A DNA stretch of 64,000 nucleotides from the NCBI RefSeq assembly GCF_003131185.1, contig NZ_QFFU01000005.1, positions 1-64,000 of the forward strand. Direction: 5' to 3'. Positions 31,490 to 41,071 of the stretch are shown piece by piece (within the stretch, counting starts at the first letter, position 1; every line of letters begins with the position of its first letter). The DNA is from Pseudomonas ovata. GTDB taxonomy: Bacteria; Pseudomonadota; Gammaproteobacteria; Pseudomonadales; Pseudomonadaceae. The notes beneath the pieces were generated by a model. The model was not told the DNA's origin. It ran no database searches and worked only from the letters and a program-made list of their open reading frames with translations. The position numbers and the translations under genes are program-made.

Positions 31490-32839
31490 GTGACTGAAAA
31501 AAATCCTGCTTCGCCTTCCATTCCCCGTCCACAGGTTCTGACCGAACGTGCGCTGTCTGCACTGGACCGGTTCTCGCACATTGAAGCAGTCAGCGGCATT
31601 GCGCTGCTGCTTGCCGCCCTGGTCGCCCTGATCTGGGCCAACAGCCCGGTCGCCGACTCGTACGAGCATTTCTGGAACACCCAGGTGACCCTCGGACTGG
31701 GCGACTTCAGTGTCTCGCGCTCGCTGCACTTTCTGGTCAACGATGGCTTGATGACGATTTTCTTTCTGGTGGTCGGTGCCGAGATCCGTCAGGAGATCAA
31801 GGACGGTGCCCTGGCCAACATGAAGCTGGCGACCCTGCCGCTGGGGGCGGCACTGGGCGGAGTGATGATGCCGGCCATCCTTTACACACTGCTCAACCAC
31901 GCCACCGAGGCCCGTGCCGGCTGGGCGGTTCCGACCGCAACCGACATCGCCTTTGCCGTGGGGGTGCTGGCTTTGCTGGGCAAATCGATCCCCAGTGGCG
32001 TGCGCATCCTGTTACTGGCCCTGGCAATCATCGATGACATTGTCGCCATCCTGATCATCGCGATTTTCTACACCGCCAGCCTCGATTACCTGGGGCTGGT
32101 CGTGGCCCTGGGTGGCCTGGCGCTGGTGCTGATCCTGCAACGCATGGGCATAGGCAAGGCGTACGCCTATGTGGTGCCAGGCGCCATCGTCTGGTTCGGC
32201 CTGCTGAAAACCGGTGTTCACCCGACCCTGGCCGGGGTGATTCTCGGCCTGATGACGCCGGTCTATTCACGACCGGCAACCGAACGTCCGCTGGACACCA
32301 TCGGCCGCACTTTCAACGAACTGTTGGAGCGCTTTTCCCAAGCCAGGGACAACCCGCAGGCGGTCGTGGAGCCCCTCAATCAGTTGCGCCACGCCCAGCG
32401 AGAAGTGCTGCCACCGGTACAGCGCGTGCAGATCGGCCTGCACCGCTGGGTGGCGTTCGGGGTCATGCCGCTGTTTGCACTGGCCAATGCCGGGGTCAGT
32501 TTCTCGGGCGCCAGCCTCGACCAGGCCTTGTCCCAGAGCGTGTTCATGGGCGTGGTCCTGGCCCTGGTGCTGGGCAAACCGCTGGGTGTGATGCTGGCCA
32601 GCCTGGCGCTGGTAAAGCTGAATATCTGCACCCTGCCCGATGGCGTGACCTGGCGTGGCGTCGGCCTGGTGGGGCTGCTGGCCGGTATCGGCTTCACCAT
32701 GTCGATTTTCATCGCCTCGCTGGCATTTTCCGATCCGGCCTTGCTGGCGGCCGCCAAGCTCAGCGTGCTGGCGGCCTCGTCCATTGCCGCCGTGATCGGG
32801 CTGGCCTGGGGCAAAGTGACCTTTGGCAAAAAGACCTGA
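31490..32839 (+). CDS. nhaA: Na+/H+ antiporter NhaA
   Basis: A 449-residue inner-membrane protein with 12 helices and the NhaA pore residues: AVPTATDIAFAVGVLALLGK (D152) and LLALAIIDDIVAILIIAIFY (D182-D183), matching E. coli D133 and D163-D164. FLVVGAEIRQEIKDG (residues 92-106) is the conserved loop. NhaA exchanges two H+ for one Na+ or Li+ and lets cells cope with salt and alkaline pH. The start is a GTG at 31490 with GGAG 7 bases upstream. Usual length is about 390-440, so complete. A structured leader suggests RNA-level control. Confidence 0.96.
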   Translation: MTEKNPASPSIPRPQVLTERALSALDRFSHIEAVSGIALLLAALVALIWANSPVADSYEHFWNTQVTLGLGDFSVSRSLHFLVNDGLMTIFFLVVGAEIRQEIKDGALANMKLATLPLGAALGGVMMPAILYTLLNHATEARAGWAVPTATDIAFAVGVLALLGKSIPSGVRILLLALAIIDDIVAILIIAIFYTASLDYLGLVVALGGLALVLILQRMGIGKAYAYVVPGAIVWFGLLKTGVHPTLAGVILGLMTPVYSRPATERPLDTIGRTFNELLERFSQARDNPQAVVEPLNQLRHAQREVLPPVQRVQIGLHRWVAFGVMPLFALANAGVSFSGASLDQALSQSVFMGVVLALVLGKPLGVMLASLALVKLNICTLPDGVTWRGVGLVGLLAGIGFTMSIFIASLAFSDPALLAAAKLSVLAASSIAAVIGLAWGKVTFGKKT

Positions 32840-32880
32840 AGGTCACGGTCCCCCTGCAGCGGCGTGGCTAAAGGGCACCT

Positions 32881-34299
32881 CTAAAGCACCTTGCCGGGGT
32901 TCATCAACCCGCTCGGGTCCAGCGCCTGCTTGAGGGTTCGCATCAGCTCCAGTTCCAGAGGCGACTTGTAGCGCAGTGCGGCCTCACGCTTGGCCTGGCC
33001 CAGGCCATGCTCGGCGCTGATGCTGCCGGCAAAGGCCACCGTGGCCTGGTAGATGACGTGCATGATCGCCTCGGCCTGTGCCTTGAAAGCGGCGTCCTCG
33101 CTGCCGACCGGCTTGCTGATGTTGTAATGCAGGTTGCCATCGCCCACATGGCCATAGGCGACAATCCGCACGCCCGGAAAAGCCTGCTGCAGCTTGAGGT
33201 CGGTGGCCTCGATAAACGCCGGGATGCAACTGACCGGGATGCTGATGTCGTGCTTGAGACTTGGGCCTTCATGGTTCTGGGCCTCCGAGATGCCTTCGCG
33301 CAGCGCCCACAAAGCCGCCACTTGCGTCTCGTTGCTGGCCACCACCGCGTCAAGCACCTCGCCGTGTTCGAACGCTTCGCCCAGACTGCTCTCCAGCATG
33401 TCTGCCAGCGCCGCCTCCACCAGGGTGTCGCTCAGCTCGATCAACGCATACCAGGGATGCTGTTCCTTGAACGGGTCGCTGCAACCGTGCACATGTTGCA
33501 GGACGAACTCCACGCTCTGGCGTGACATCAGTTCAAACCCGGTGAGGCGGTCACCACACTGGGTGCGCATGCGCCCGATCAGGTCGACCGCCGCCTGTGG
33601 GCTGGGCAACGCCACCCAGGCGGTGGTCAGGCTGCGTACGGCGGGATACAGCTTGAGCACCGCTGCGGTGATGATGCCCAAGGTGCCTTCGGAGCCGATG
33701 AACAGGTGCTTGAGGTCATAGCCGGTGTTGTCCTTGCGCAAGCCGCGCAAGCCTTCCCATACCCGCCCGTCGGCCAGCACCACTTCCAGCCCCAGGGTCA
33801 GGTCGCGCATGTTGCCGTAGCGCAGCACCGCTGTACCGCCGGCATTGGTCGCCAGGTTGCCGCCCACCGTGCAACTGCCCTCTGCGCCCAGGGACAACGG
33901 AAACAGCCGCCCGACCTCGGCCGCCGCTTCCTGCAGACGCTGCAGGATCACCCCGGCCTCGACGGTGATGGTTTCATTGGCCTGATCGATTTCCCGGATT
34001 GCAGTCATCCGTGTCAGTGACAGCACCACCTGGGTGCCGGAATCGTCCGGGATCGAGCCGCCACACAATCCGGTATTGCCGCCCTGCGGCACCAGCGCCA
34101 CCCCGGCCTCGCGGCACAGGCGCACCACGTCGGCCACCTCGGCGGTGCTGGCTGGCCGCACGACCAGGGCGGCCTTGCCACGATAGGCATTGCGCCAGTC
34201 ACTCAGGTAGCTCTGCATGCGCTCGGCATCGCTGATCAGGCCGGCCGGTCCGACCACCTGCTCCAGCGCCTGCAGCAGGGTTTCACTCAATTGACTCAT
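32881..34299 (-). CDS. FAD-binding oxidoreductase, D-2-hydroxyacid (D-lactate/2-hydroxyglutarate) dehydrogenase type
   Basis: A 472-residue flavoprotein. The PCMH-type FAD domain shows VRPASTAEVADVVRLCREAG, VPQGGNTGLCGGSIPDDSGT and LGAEGSCTVGGNLATNAGGT. The C-terminal FAD-oxidase domain ends with YGHVGDGNLHYNISKP and SAEHGLGQAKREAAL (metal and substrate-binding His). The family oxidises D-lactate, D-2-hydroxyglutarate or glycolate and passes electrons to quinone or cytochrome. AGGAG lies before the ATG at 34299. It is 46 bp downstream of the MFS gene and likely in one operon with it, so the carrier may import its 2-hydroxyacid. Confidence 0.9.
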   Translation of the reverse strand: MSQLSETLLQALEQVVGPAGLISDAERMQSYLSDWRNAYRGKAALVVRPASTAEVADVVRLCREAGVALVPQGGNTGLCGGSIPDDSGTQVVLSLTRMTAIREIDQANETITVEAGVILQRLQEAAAEVGRLFPLSLGAEGSCTVGGNLATNAGGTAVLRYGNMRDLTLGLEVVLADGRVWEGLRGLRKDNTGYDLKHLFIGSEGTLGIITAAVLKLYPAVRSLTTAWVALPSPQAAVDLIGRMRTQCGDRLTGFELMSRQSVEFVLQHVHGCSDPFKEQHPWYALIELSDTLVEAALADMLESSLGEAFEHGEVLDAVVASNETQVAALWALREGISEAQNHEGPSLKHDISIPVSCIPAFIEATDLKLQQAFPGVRIVAYGHVGDGNLHYNISKPVGSEDAAFKAQAEAIMHVIYQATVAFAGSISAEHGLGQAKREAALRYKSPLELELMRTLKQALDPSGLMNPGKVL

Positions 34300-34345
34300 G
34301 ACATGCTCCTTCTTGGGGTTGGCAGGGCAGACCAGACCGGCGCGA

Positions 34346-35677
34346 TCAGCCGGTAGCAGGCACCCGTACTGGCTCATCAAGATCGATCCGATCAATACGG
34401 CCTACGACAACCAGGTAGAAAAATATGGCCAGCAAGGCATTGGCCGCGACGTAGACCAGGGCTGCGTCGAACGAGCCGGTGCTGCTGACCAGATAGCCGA
34501 CGACAATGGGCGTGGTAATGGCCGCCACATTGCCGAAGGTATTGAACAGGCCGCCCGAGAGGCCAATGATCTGGCGTGGCGAGGTGTCGGCCACCAGGGT
34601 CCAGCCATTGGAGCCGAAGCCCTTGCCGAAAAAGGCCAGGACCATCAGGCCGATCACGGTGGCATTGCTCTGGGCATAGATGCACAGCACCATGCTGCTC
34701 GACAGCAACAGTCCGCAGACGATGGGCAGCTTGCGCGCCAGGGTCAGTGAATAGCCGCGACGCAGCAGGCCATCCGAGACCAGGCCACCCAGCACGCCCC
34801 CCACAAAACCGCTGATCGCCGGCAACGCGGTGTACAGGCCTGCGGTCAGGATGGTCATGCCGCGGGCCTGGACCAGGTAGACCGGAAACCACATCAGGAA
34901 AAAATAGGTGATGGCGTTGTTGCAGTACTGGCCCAGGTACAGGCCGATCAGGGTGCGATGGCTGAGCAGCAGCTTGAAGTGGCGCCACGGCATACCGCCT
35001 GTTGCGCCGGCGCGCGGTTCCATTTCAATCAGCGCCCCGCCCGACTCAATGTAATTGAACTCGGCCTCACCAAGGGCCGGGTGCTCACGCGGTCCCAGAA
35101 TCGTCCTGAACCACAGGACGCTGAGCAGCAGGCCGAAACCGCCCAGTACGATGAACACGTATTGCCAACCCAGCGCCTGGACGACCCAGCCCATCAGGGG
35201 GGCGAAAATGGCCGTCGCGCAATATTGCGCCGAGCTGGAAATCGCCGTGGCCGTGGCGCGCTCGGCGCTGGGGAACCAGGCCGCGATGATCCGGGCATTG
35301 CCCGGAAAGCAAGGCGCACCGGCAAAACCGACGGCCATGCGCAACAGAAACAGGCTGACGATCGTCCAGGTCAGGGGCAAGACCCCGACGACGCCTTGCA
35401 GCAAGGTGAACAGCGACCAGCTGAACAAGGCAATGCCATACACCCGGCGGGCCCCGAAGCGGTCGCACAACCAGCCGCCGGGAATCTGGCCGATCACATA
35501 GGCCCAGCCGAATGCCGAGAAAATATAACCCAGGGTCAGTGCATCGATCCCCAGGTCCGCCTGCAAGGCGGAACCGGCAATCGACAGGCTGGAACGATCA
35601 GCGAAGGTGACCGAGGTGACGAGAAACAGCATCAGCAGGATCGAGTAACGCACTCGCCCTGGTTTAAGTGCAGGCAT
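34346..35677 (-). CDS. MFS transporter, anion:cation symporter (ACS) family
   Basis: A 443-residue carrier with 12 helices. TFADRSSLSIAGSALQADLG, then AFGWAYVIGQIPGGWLCDRF and PCFPGNARIIAAWFPSAERA match the ACS group that moves glucarate, galactonate, tartrate or phthalate-like organic anions. GAAG is about 10 bases before the ATG at 35677; the frame is open further but without a good signal. It is the first gene of a two-gene operon with the FAD-linked dehydrogenase. The most likely cargo is a hydroxylated organic acid. Confidence 0.88.
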   Translation of the reverse strand: MPALKPGRVRYSILLMLFLVTSVTFADRSSLSIAGSALQADLGIDALTLGYIFSAFGWAYVIGQIPGGWLCDRFGARRVYGIALFSWSLFTLLQGVVGVLPLTWTIVSLFLLRMAVGFAGAPCFPGNARIIAAWFPSAERATATAISSSAQYCATAIFAPLMGWVVQALGWQYVFIVLGGFGLLLSVLWFRTILGPREHPALGEAEFNYIESGGALIEMEPRAGATGGMPWRHFKLLLSHRTLIGLYLGQYCNNAITYFFLMWFPVYLVQARGMTILTAGLYTALPAISGFVGGVLGGLVSDGLLRRGYSLTLARKLPIVCGLLLSSSMVLCIYAQSNATVIGLMVLAFFGKGFGSNGWTLVADTSPRQIIGLSGGLFNTFGNVAAITTPIVVGYLVSSTGSFDAALVYVAANALLAIFFYLVVVGRIDRIDLDEPVRVPATG

Positions 35678-36453
35678 CTGAGTTGATCTTCCAATGATCG
35701 AACAAGCCTGACGCGATTTGGCCGCCATAGCGGAGCGTCAGGCGTACCCATGACTCCCGAGGCGCGAGCGCTGCGTGCATGACATTGCCCTGTTTTTTAT
35801 TTTGCTGACCGAAAGCCCGTGTGGTCTGCCTTGGGTGCAGACGGCTTCAGTCGCCTTGTTCGGGCAAGTTATCGTACAACCAAAGAAAAGCATAATTTAA
35901 TTTGCCGGGTTGTCCTGCTGTCGGGCAATTCCCTTTCACCTGAGCCAGACCAGTACAGGCTGGACTCACAAGGCTCTGGCCATACAAAACCAAGGGCTTT
36001 TCTCTACCGATTACAGATTGACAGCAATGAGTCTGCTTGGTAAAAAATGCCCAAGTCATACGACAACATATGACAGATTATAATAATAATTGAGGCTCAG
36101 ATGATGACGACCCTCCGTGCGCACCCGCTTTCCCCTGCCCGACCGCCACGCGCCATTGCAGCCCGATCGGCCTGCTACCCCTTACAGAACAGGATGTTCG
36201 GCGTTTTGCCTTTTTCTCGCAACGCCGGGCTTAGCGACAGTGCAATGGCCAACGCCGGTTCATTGATCGACTGCCAGACCCTGTTCTTTGACATTTCCCA
36301 CTTCAACCTCATGGCCCTCAAGCCTTTGGGCCGCTCGCATGTGCCCTTCAGGAATAGCGGTGATCTGCCAGCAGATCAGCATTTCGACATAGACGGTTAC
36401 AACTTTAACAACCCCGTTAGCTCGATCAGTTTTCATACCCCCGGAGTATCCCA
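35678..36453. promoter_or_regulatory. 776-bp divergent region upstream of tctCBA
   Basis: No gene is supported. The stretch 35860-36100 is AT-rich and likely carries promoters. At 36055-36074 there is an inverted repeat GTCATA-N8-TATGAC, a good candidate for a dimeric regulator (GntR-like half sites), followed by a TATAATAATAA run at about 36080. An open frame 36101-36457 overlapping the tctC start has no recognisable protein content. Confidence 0.5.
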
Positions 36454-37428
36454 ATGATAAAAACAATTCGCGCCTCTCTCCTCTCGGCCCTGGTCGGCAT
36501 GGGGGCTGTCACCTCACACAATGTCGCCCTTGCAGCAGACGTCAAATGGCCAACCCGCCCCGTGCAGGTGGTGGTGATCGCCAACCCGGGCGGTGACACT
36601 GACTTCAACGCCCGCATGATGGCCAAGTATTTCAACAAGATCACCGGCAAGAACATGGTGGTCACCAACGTCGCTGGCGGCGGTGGCACCCTGGCCGCCG
36701 AGCAGGTCAAAAGCGCAGCTGCCGACGGCAACACCATTCTCTTTACCCACCCGGGGCAGTTGATCGTCAACGAAGTCGCAGGCTTGTCCGAAGACAGCTA
36801 TGAAGCCTTCGACGTGGCCTGCATTGCCGGCGTCGACAAGGGCGCCGTCTTCGTGGCCTCTACCCAGTCGGGGATCAAGGACGTCAAGGACCTGATCGCC
36901 AAGGCCAAGGCCAAGCCGGAAAGCATTACCTATGGCACCGAGATGGGTAACTTCTCCCATATCCAGGGCTTGATGTTCGAAAAAATCACCGGCGTCAAAC
37001 TGAAGATGGTCGATGCCGGCACGGTGTCGGAAAAAGTCGTGGCCTTGCTGGGCGCACGCATTGACCTGGGTGCCATCAGCTACGGTTCTGTGCAGGACTA
37101 TGTCAACGGCAAGCAGATGGTCGCATTGGGCCAGCCCAACAACGAGCGTAACGCCATGCTCGGCGATATCCCGACCTTCAAGGAACAAGGTGTCGACTTC
37201 ACCATCGACAAGCCTTATGTCGTGGCCTTTCCGAAAGGCACTGACGCGGCGATCGTCGGCAAGATGGCCGACATCATGAAGCAGATCACCGAAATGCCCG
37301 AGTACGCCGAGGAGCTGAAGAAATTCAAGCAGCCAGTCGCTTACTACGGCACCGAGGACTCCAAACAGATCCTGGCCAAGACCCGCGAGGACTTCATGCA
37401 ATTCAAGGACGTTTTGCGCAAGAAGTAA
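36454..37428 (+). CDS. tctC: TctC-family tricarboxylate-binding protein
   Basis: A 324-residue periplasmic binding protein with a signal peptide ending NVALAADVKWP. WPTRPVQVVVIANPGGDTDF, NVAGGGGTLAAEQVKSA, and MGNFSHIQGLMFEKITGVKL are the family hallmarks. TctC binds citrate or another tri/dicarboxylate and feeds the TctAB permease. GGAG is 8 bases before the ATG. It is the first gene of tctCBA. Unlike many tct loci, no tctDE two-component genes lie upstream. The ligand could also be an aromatic or sulfonated acid, since the family is diverse. Confidence 0.9.
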   Translation: MIKTIRASLLSALVGMGAVTSHNVALAADVKWPTRPVQVVVIANPGGDTDFNARMMAKYFNKITGKNMVVTNVAGGGGTLAAEQVKSAAADGNTILFTHPGQLIVNEVAGLSEDSYEAFDVACIAGVDKGAVFVASTQSGIKDVKDLIAKAKAKPESITYGTEMGNFSHIQGLMFEKITGVKLKMVDAGTVSEKVVALLGARIDLGAISYGSVQDYVNGKQMVALGQPNNERNAMLGDIPTFKEQGVDFTIDKPYVVAFPKGTDAAIVGKMADIMKQITEMPEYAEELKKFKQPVAYYGTEDSKQILAKTREDFMQFKDVLRKK

Positions 37429-37492
37429 CACCTGAAGCGGGCTGGCCCGAGCGCCAGCCCGCTTTGCCTGGCTTATATCCCGAGGTTTCCCG

Positions 37493-37984
37493 ATGGCTAC
37501 CTGCAAGAAAAAAGAGCTGATTATCGGCGGTGTCATGCTCGGCACCGCACTCGGTTATCTGCTGATGACACTCAAACTACCGGGGCACTCCGGCATTGAT
37601 GCGGCCTTCGTTCCAGGCCTGTTGGCAGGCATGCTCTGCCTGCTGGCTGTGATTCAGCTGTTCGGTGCCTTCGCGACCCCGCAAGCGCCAGCCGATGATG
37701 TCCCGCATGTCGACACCGAGGACACGGGCAGCGCGATTGATGTGAAGACCGTGGTCAAGACCCTGGCCTTGATCGTGGGCTACATCGCCCTGATGAACCC
37801 GGTCGGCTTTCCGATCATGACCGCCGTCTATCTGTACCTGCAGTTCATGGTCCTGACCCCGGCCGACCAGAAGGTGCCGCACCTCACTTATGTCGTCATT
37901 GCCGTGATCACCTCGGCTGTCATTTACCTGTTATTCCGCGAGGCCTTCGATTTGATGCTGCCCGCCGGCCTGACCAACTTTTAG
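37493..37984 (+). CDS. tctB: TctB small membrane subunit of tripartite tricarboxylate transporter
   Basis: A 163-residue protein with four membrane helices, the TctB arrangement: GGVMLGTALGYLLMTLKLPG, AFVPGLLAGMLCLLAVIQLF, LALIVGYIALMNPVGFPIMT and YVVIAVITSAVIYLLFREAF. It lies between tctC and tctA, 11 bp before the latter. TctB is required with TctA for proton- or sodium-driven uptake. Confidence 0.9.
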   Translation: MATCKKKELIIGGVMLGTALGYLLMTLKLPGHSGIDAAFVPGLLAGMLCLLAVIQLFGAFATPQAPADDVPHVDTEDTGSAIDVKTVVKTLALIVGYIALMNPVGFPIMTAVYLYLQFMVLTPADQKVPHLTYVVIAVITSAVIYLLFREAFDLMLPAGLTNF

Positions 37985-37995
37985 GAGTATCAAGC

Positions 37996-39516
37996 ATGCT
38001 CGATTTGTTGCAGCAAGGCTTCGGTGCCGTCTTCTCGATCAATATCCTGCTGCTGATGGCCATCGGCGTGGCCGTAGGCATCGTCTTTGGCGCCGTGCCC
38101 GGCCTGTCGGCGACCATGGCTGTCGCGCTGTGCCTGCCGCTGACCTTCACCATGGGTCCTCAGGCGGGGCTCTCACTGCTGGTCGCACTGTTTATCGGCG
38201 CCACCTCGGGCGGCCTGATTTCGGCGATCTTGCTGAAGATACCCGGCACGCCCTCCTCGATTGCCACGGTGTTCGACGGCGGGCCACTGATGGAACAGGG
38301 GCACGGCGTCAAGGCGCTCGGCGTTGGCATTGTGTTCTCGTTCCTGGGCACCCTGTTCAGCATTGCCGCCCTGATGTCCATCGCCCCGCAACTGGCCAAG
38401 GTCGCCCTGCGCTTCGGCCCGCATGAATACTTTGCCATTGCCGTGTTTTCCCTGACCCTGATTGCCACGCTGTCGGCCGGCTCCATGGCCAAGGGGCTGT
38501 TCGCCGGTGCTCTGGGCTTTGCGGTGTCCACCGTAGGGATCGCGCCGGTGGAAGCGATTCGCCGCTTTACGTTCGGCCTGCCCGAACTGAACGGCGGTTT
38601 TTCGATGCTGACGGTGATGATCGGCATGTTTGCCGTGGCTGAAATCATCAAGCTGGCCGAGAACGGCCGCTTTGCCAAACAAGGCAAGGCGCAATCGGTC
38701 AGCATGAAGAACATCAAGGGCTTCGGTTTTTCGATCAAGGAGTTTCGCGAACAACTGCCCAACGCGTTTCGCTCGGGCCTGATCGGCCTGGGGATCGGTA
38801 TCCTGCCGGGCATTGGTGCGGGCACCTCGAACCTGGTGGCCTACATCATCGCCAAGAAACGCGCCAAGGACCCGGAATCGTATGGCAAGGGCAACATTGG
38901 TGGGGTTGTCGCCAGTGAGACCGCCAACAACGCCGGTATCGGCGGTGCGATGATGCCGTTGATGACGCTGGGCATTCCAGGTGACACCGTCACCGCGATC
39001 ATGCTGGGCGGTTTCCTGATTCATGGCATCCAGCCAGGCCCCTTGCTGTTCATCAGCCAGGGTCCGCTGGTCTACACCATCTTCGCGGCACTGATCGTCG
39101 CCACGTTCATGATGCTGTTCATGGAGTTCTACGGCCTGCGCCTGTTCATCAAGCTGCTGGATGTGCCCAAGCACATTCTGCTGCCGATCATCCTGGTGCT
39201 GTGTGTCGTGGGGGCCTTTGGCTTGTCCAGCCGCCTGTTCGATGTCTGGTCGATCTTGCTGTTTGGTGTGCTGGGGTATGGTTTCGTCAAGGCCGGCATG
39301 CCGGCGGCGCCGTTCATCATCGGCTTTATTCTCGGGCCGATGGCTGAAACCAACCTGCGCCGCGGCCTGATGCTGTCGGACGGCAACTTCATGGCTTTCC
39401 TGTCGAACCCTATCGCAGCCTCGTTCCTCGGCCTGGCGTTGGCGTTTATCGTCTGGCAGGTGTACAGCGCCATGCGCCCGAAAAAGAGTGCGATCGACGA
39501 GATACTGCGGACCTGA
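37996..39516 (+). CDS. tctA: TctA large permease of tripartite tricarboxylate transporter
   Basis: A 506-residue membrane protein with about 11-12 helices. The TctA signatures GAVPGLSATMAVALCLPLTF, GGLISAILLKIPGTPSSIAT and a second LPGIGAGTSNLVAYIIAKK repeat are present, along with IGGAMMPLMTLGIPGDTVTA. AGGAG lies about 8 bases before the ATG. It closes the tctCBA operon and is followed by a strong terminator. Complete length for the family (about 500). Confidence 0.95.
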   Translation: MLDLLQQGFGAVFSINILLLMAIGVAVGIVFGAVPGLSATMAVALCLPLTFTMGPQAGLSLLVALFIGATSGGLISAILLKIPGTPSSIATVFDGGPLMEQGHGVKALGVGIVFSFLGTLFSIAALMSIAPQLAKVALRFGPHEYFAIAVFSLTLIATLSAGSMAKGLFAGALGFAVSTVGIAPVEAIRRFTFGLPELNGGFSMLTVMIGMFAVAEIIKLAENGRFAKQGKAQSVSMKNIKGFGFSIKEFREQLPNAFRSGLIGLGIGILPGIGAGTSNLVAYIIAKKRAKDPESYGKGNIGGVVASETANNAGIGGAMMPLMTLGIPGDTVTAIMLGGFLIHGIQPGPLLFISQGPLVYTIFAALIVATFMMLFMEFYGLRLFIKLLDVPKHILLPIILVLCVVGAFGLSSRLFDVWSILLFGVLGYGFVKAGMPAAPFIIGFILGPMAETNLRRGLMLSDGNFMAFLSNPIAASFLGLALAFIVWQVYSAMRPKKSAIDEILRT

Positions 39517-39561
39517 GGCATGAAGATTCGGGACCTGTAGAAACGCTTACGCATGATGCAT

Positions 39562-39592
39562 AAAAAACTCGCTGATTCAGCGAGTTTTTTTA
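39562..39592. terminator. bidirectional Rho-independent terminator
   Basis: AAAAAACTCGCTGA-TT-CAGCGAGTTTTTTT forms a perfect stem with A-run and T-run. It lies between the convergent tctA and glutamine-synthetase-like genes and can serve both. Confidence 0.93.
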
Positions 39593-39650
39593 TGGTTCAG
39601 AAGCCGCTGACGTCAGCAGTCCATCCCACGTCATGCTGACAGACCAGCAT

Positions 39651-41018
39651 TCAGGCGTGAGCAAGGTACCAGCGCCAGTCCTGCTCTGTGACTTCAGCAT
39701 TGAATGTACGCAACTCGCGCCACTTGATCGCCAGGAACACCTTCAGGAATTCAGCGCCCAGCGCCTCGCGTGCCCACGTCGAACGTTGCAGCGCCTGTAA
39801 TGCGGTAAGCCAGTCGGTGGGTAGAAAGTCGGTCGCTTGCTCATAGCCATTGCCTTCAGTTGCCGCGCCCGGATCGCTTTGATGAGTGATGCCGTGGTGA
39901 ATGCCTGCCAGTACGGCGGCAGCGGCGAGATAGGGGTTGGCATCGGCACCGCAAATGCGGTGCTCGATGTGCCGGCTTATCGCGGGGCCGCCGGGCACAC
40001 GCAACGACACCGTACGATTGTTGACGCCCCAGCTTTTGGCCAGGGGCGCGTAACTGCCGGCCTGGAACCTGCGGTATGAATTGGCATGGGGGCAGAATAT
40101 CGCCAGCGAGTCCAACAAGGTGGCCATCATCCCGCCAATGGAGTGACGCAACAGCGGCGTACCCTGGGGGTCATCGCTCGCATACAGGTTGTTACCCTGC
40201 GCGTCGGCCAGACTCACATGCAAATGCAGGCCGCTACCGGCCTGATCGCCGAATGGCTTGGCCATGAAACATGCTTGCAGCCCGTGTCTGTTGGCCACTC
40301 CTTTGACCAGGCGCTTGTAACGTACGCCTTCATCAATGGCCTGGAGTGCGTCGAAACGATGCTCCAGCGTCAGCTCGAACTGGCCTGGCGCATACTCGGA
40401 GATTGCCGTACGCACGGGTAACCCCTGGACGGCGCAGGCCGCGTAGAGGTCATCAAGAAACGGTTGGTACTGCTCCAGTTCGTACACGCCATACACCTGC
40501 GGGGCAACAGGGCGTACGCCATTGGCTTGCAACGCCGGCTGCGGCCGACCGTTGGCGTCGCGCTGCCGGTCCAGCAAGTAGAACTCCAACTCAACCGCCA
40601 TCACCGGATGGAAACCATCGGCTTTGAGCCGCTCGATGGCCTGCACCAGTACATGGCGCGGGTCGGCCGGCGCAGCGGGCATCCCTTGGGTCGGATGCAT
40701 GCTGACCTGCACTTGACCGGTGGGGCTGCTGCGCCAGGGTTGCAGGGTCAGGCTGCCCGGCAAGGGGTACGTCCAGCAATCCGCGTCAGCGACATCCCAG
40801 ACCAGGCCGGTGTCGTCTACGTCCTCGCCCTGCACGGTCAGGGCAAGGATGGAGCTTGGCAGGGGCCGACCATGCTCATAGATCGCCAGTAGCTCGTCAC
40901 GATGCAACAGCTTGCCTCGTGGAACACCATTGGCATCGATCAGGAATAACTCGATGCTCAGAACTTCAGGGTGAGCGGCCAGAAAATCCTGGGCCTCTTT
41001 TTTATCAGCATATTGCAT
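39651..41018 (-). CDS. glutamine synthetase-like gamma-glutamyl-amine ligase (PuuA type)
   Basis: A 455-residue GS-fold enzyme. It has LFLIDANGVPRGKLL at the N-terminus, AVELEFYLLDRQRD (metal-binding Glu), GSGLHLHVSLADAQGNNLY (ATP and metal), NSYRRFQAGSYAPLAKSWGV and NNRTVSLRVPGGPAISRHIE. Bacterial members of this length in catabolic clusters ligate glutamate to amines such as putrescine. The ATG at 41018 has AGAGG 6 bases upstream. It follows the aminotransferase gene by 53 bp. With that gene, the SDRs and a gamma-glutamyltransferase nearby, a gamma-glutamylated amine pathway is inferred; the amine is unknown. Confidence 0.9.
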   Translation of the reverse strand: MQYADKKEAQDFLAAHPEVLSIELFLIDANGVPRGKLLHRDELLAIYEHGRPLPSSILALTVQGEDVDDTGLVWDVADADCWTYPLPGSLTLQPWRSSPTGQVQVSMHPTQGMPAAPADPRHVLVQAIERLKADGFHPVMAVELEFYLLDRQRDANGRPQPALQANGVRPVAPQVYGVYELEQYQPFLDDLYAACAVQGLPVRTAISEYAPGQFELTLEHRFDALQAIDEGVRYKRLVKGVANRHGLQACFMAKPFGDQAGSGLHLHVSLADAQGNNLYASDDPQGTPLLRHSIGGMMATLLDSLAIFCPHANSYRRFQAGSYAPLAKSWGVNNRTVSLRVPGGPAISRHIEHRICGADANPYLAAAAVLAGIHHGITHQSDPGAATEGNGYEQATDFLPTDWLTALQALQRSTWAREALGAEFLKVFLAIKWRELRTFNAEVTEQDWRWYLAHA

Positions 41019-41071
41019 GTCACACCTCTTGGCGCTCATTCAAACGGATTGGCATTCGAGAATCGTGGCGT

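Noticed and set aside
36101..36457. 118-codon open frame before tctC with a GAGG motif upstream
   Set aside because: No recognisable protein content, mixed codon use and overlap with the tctC start; it fits better as the leader/control region.
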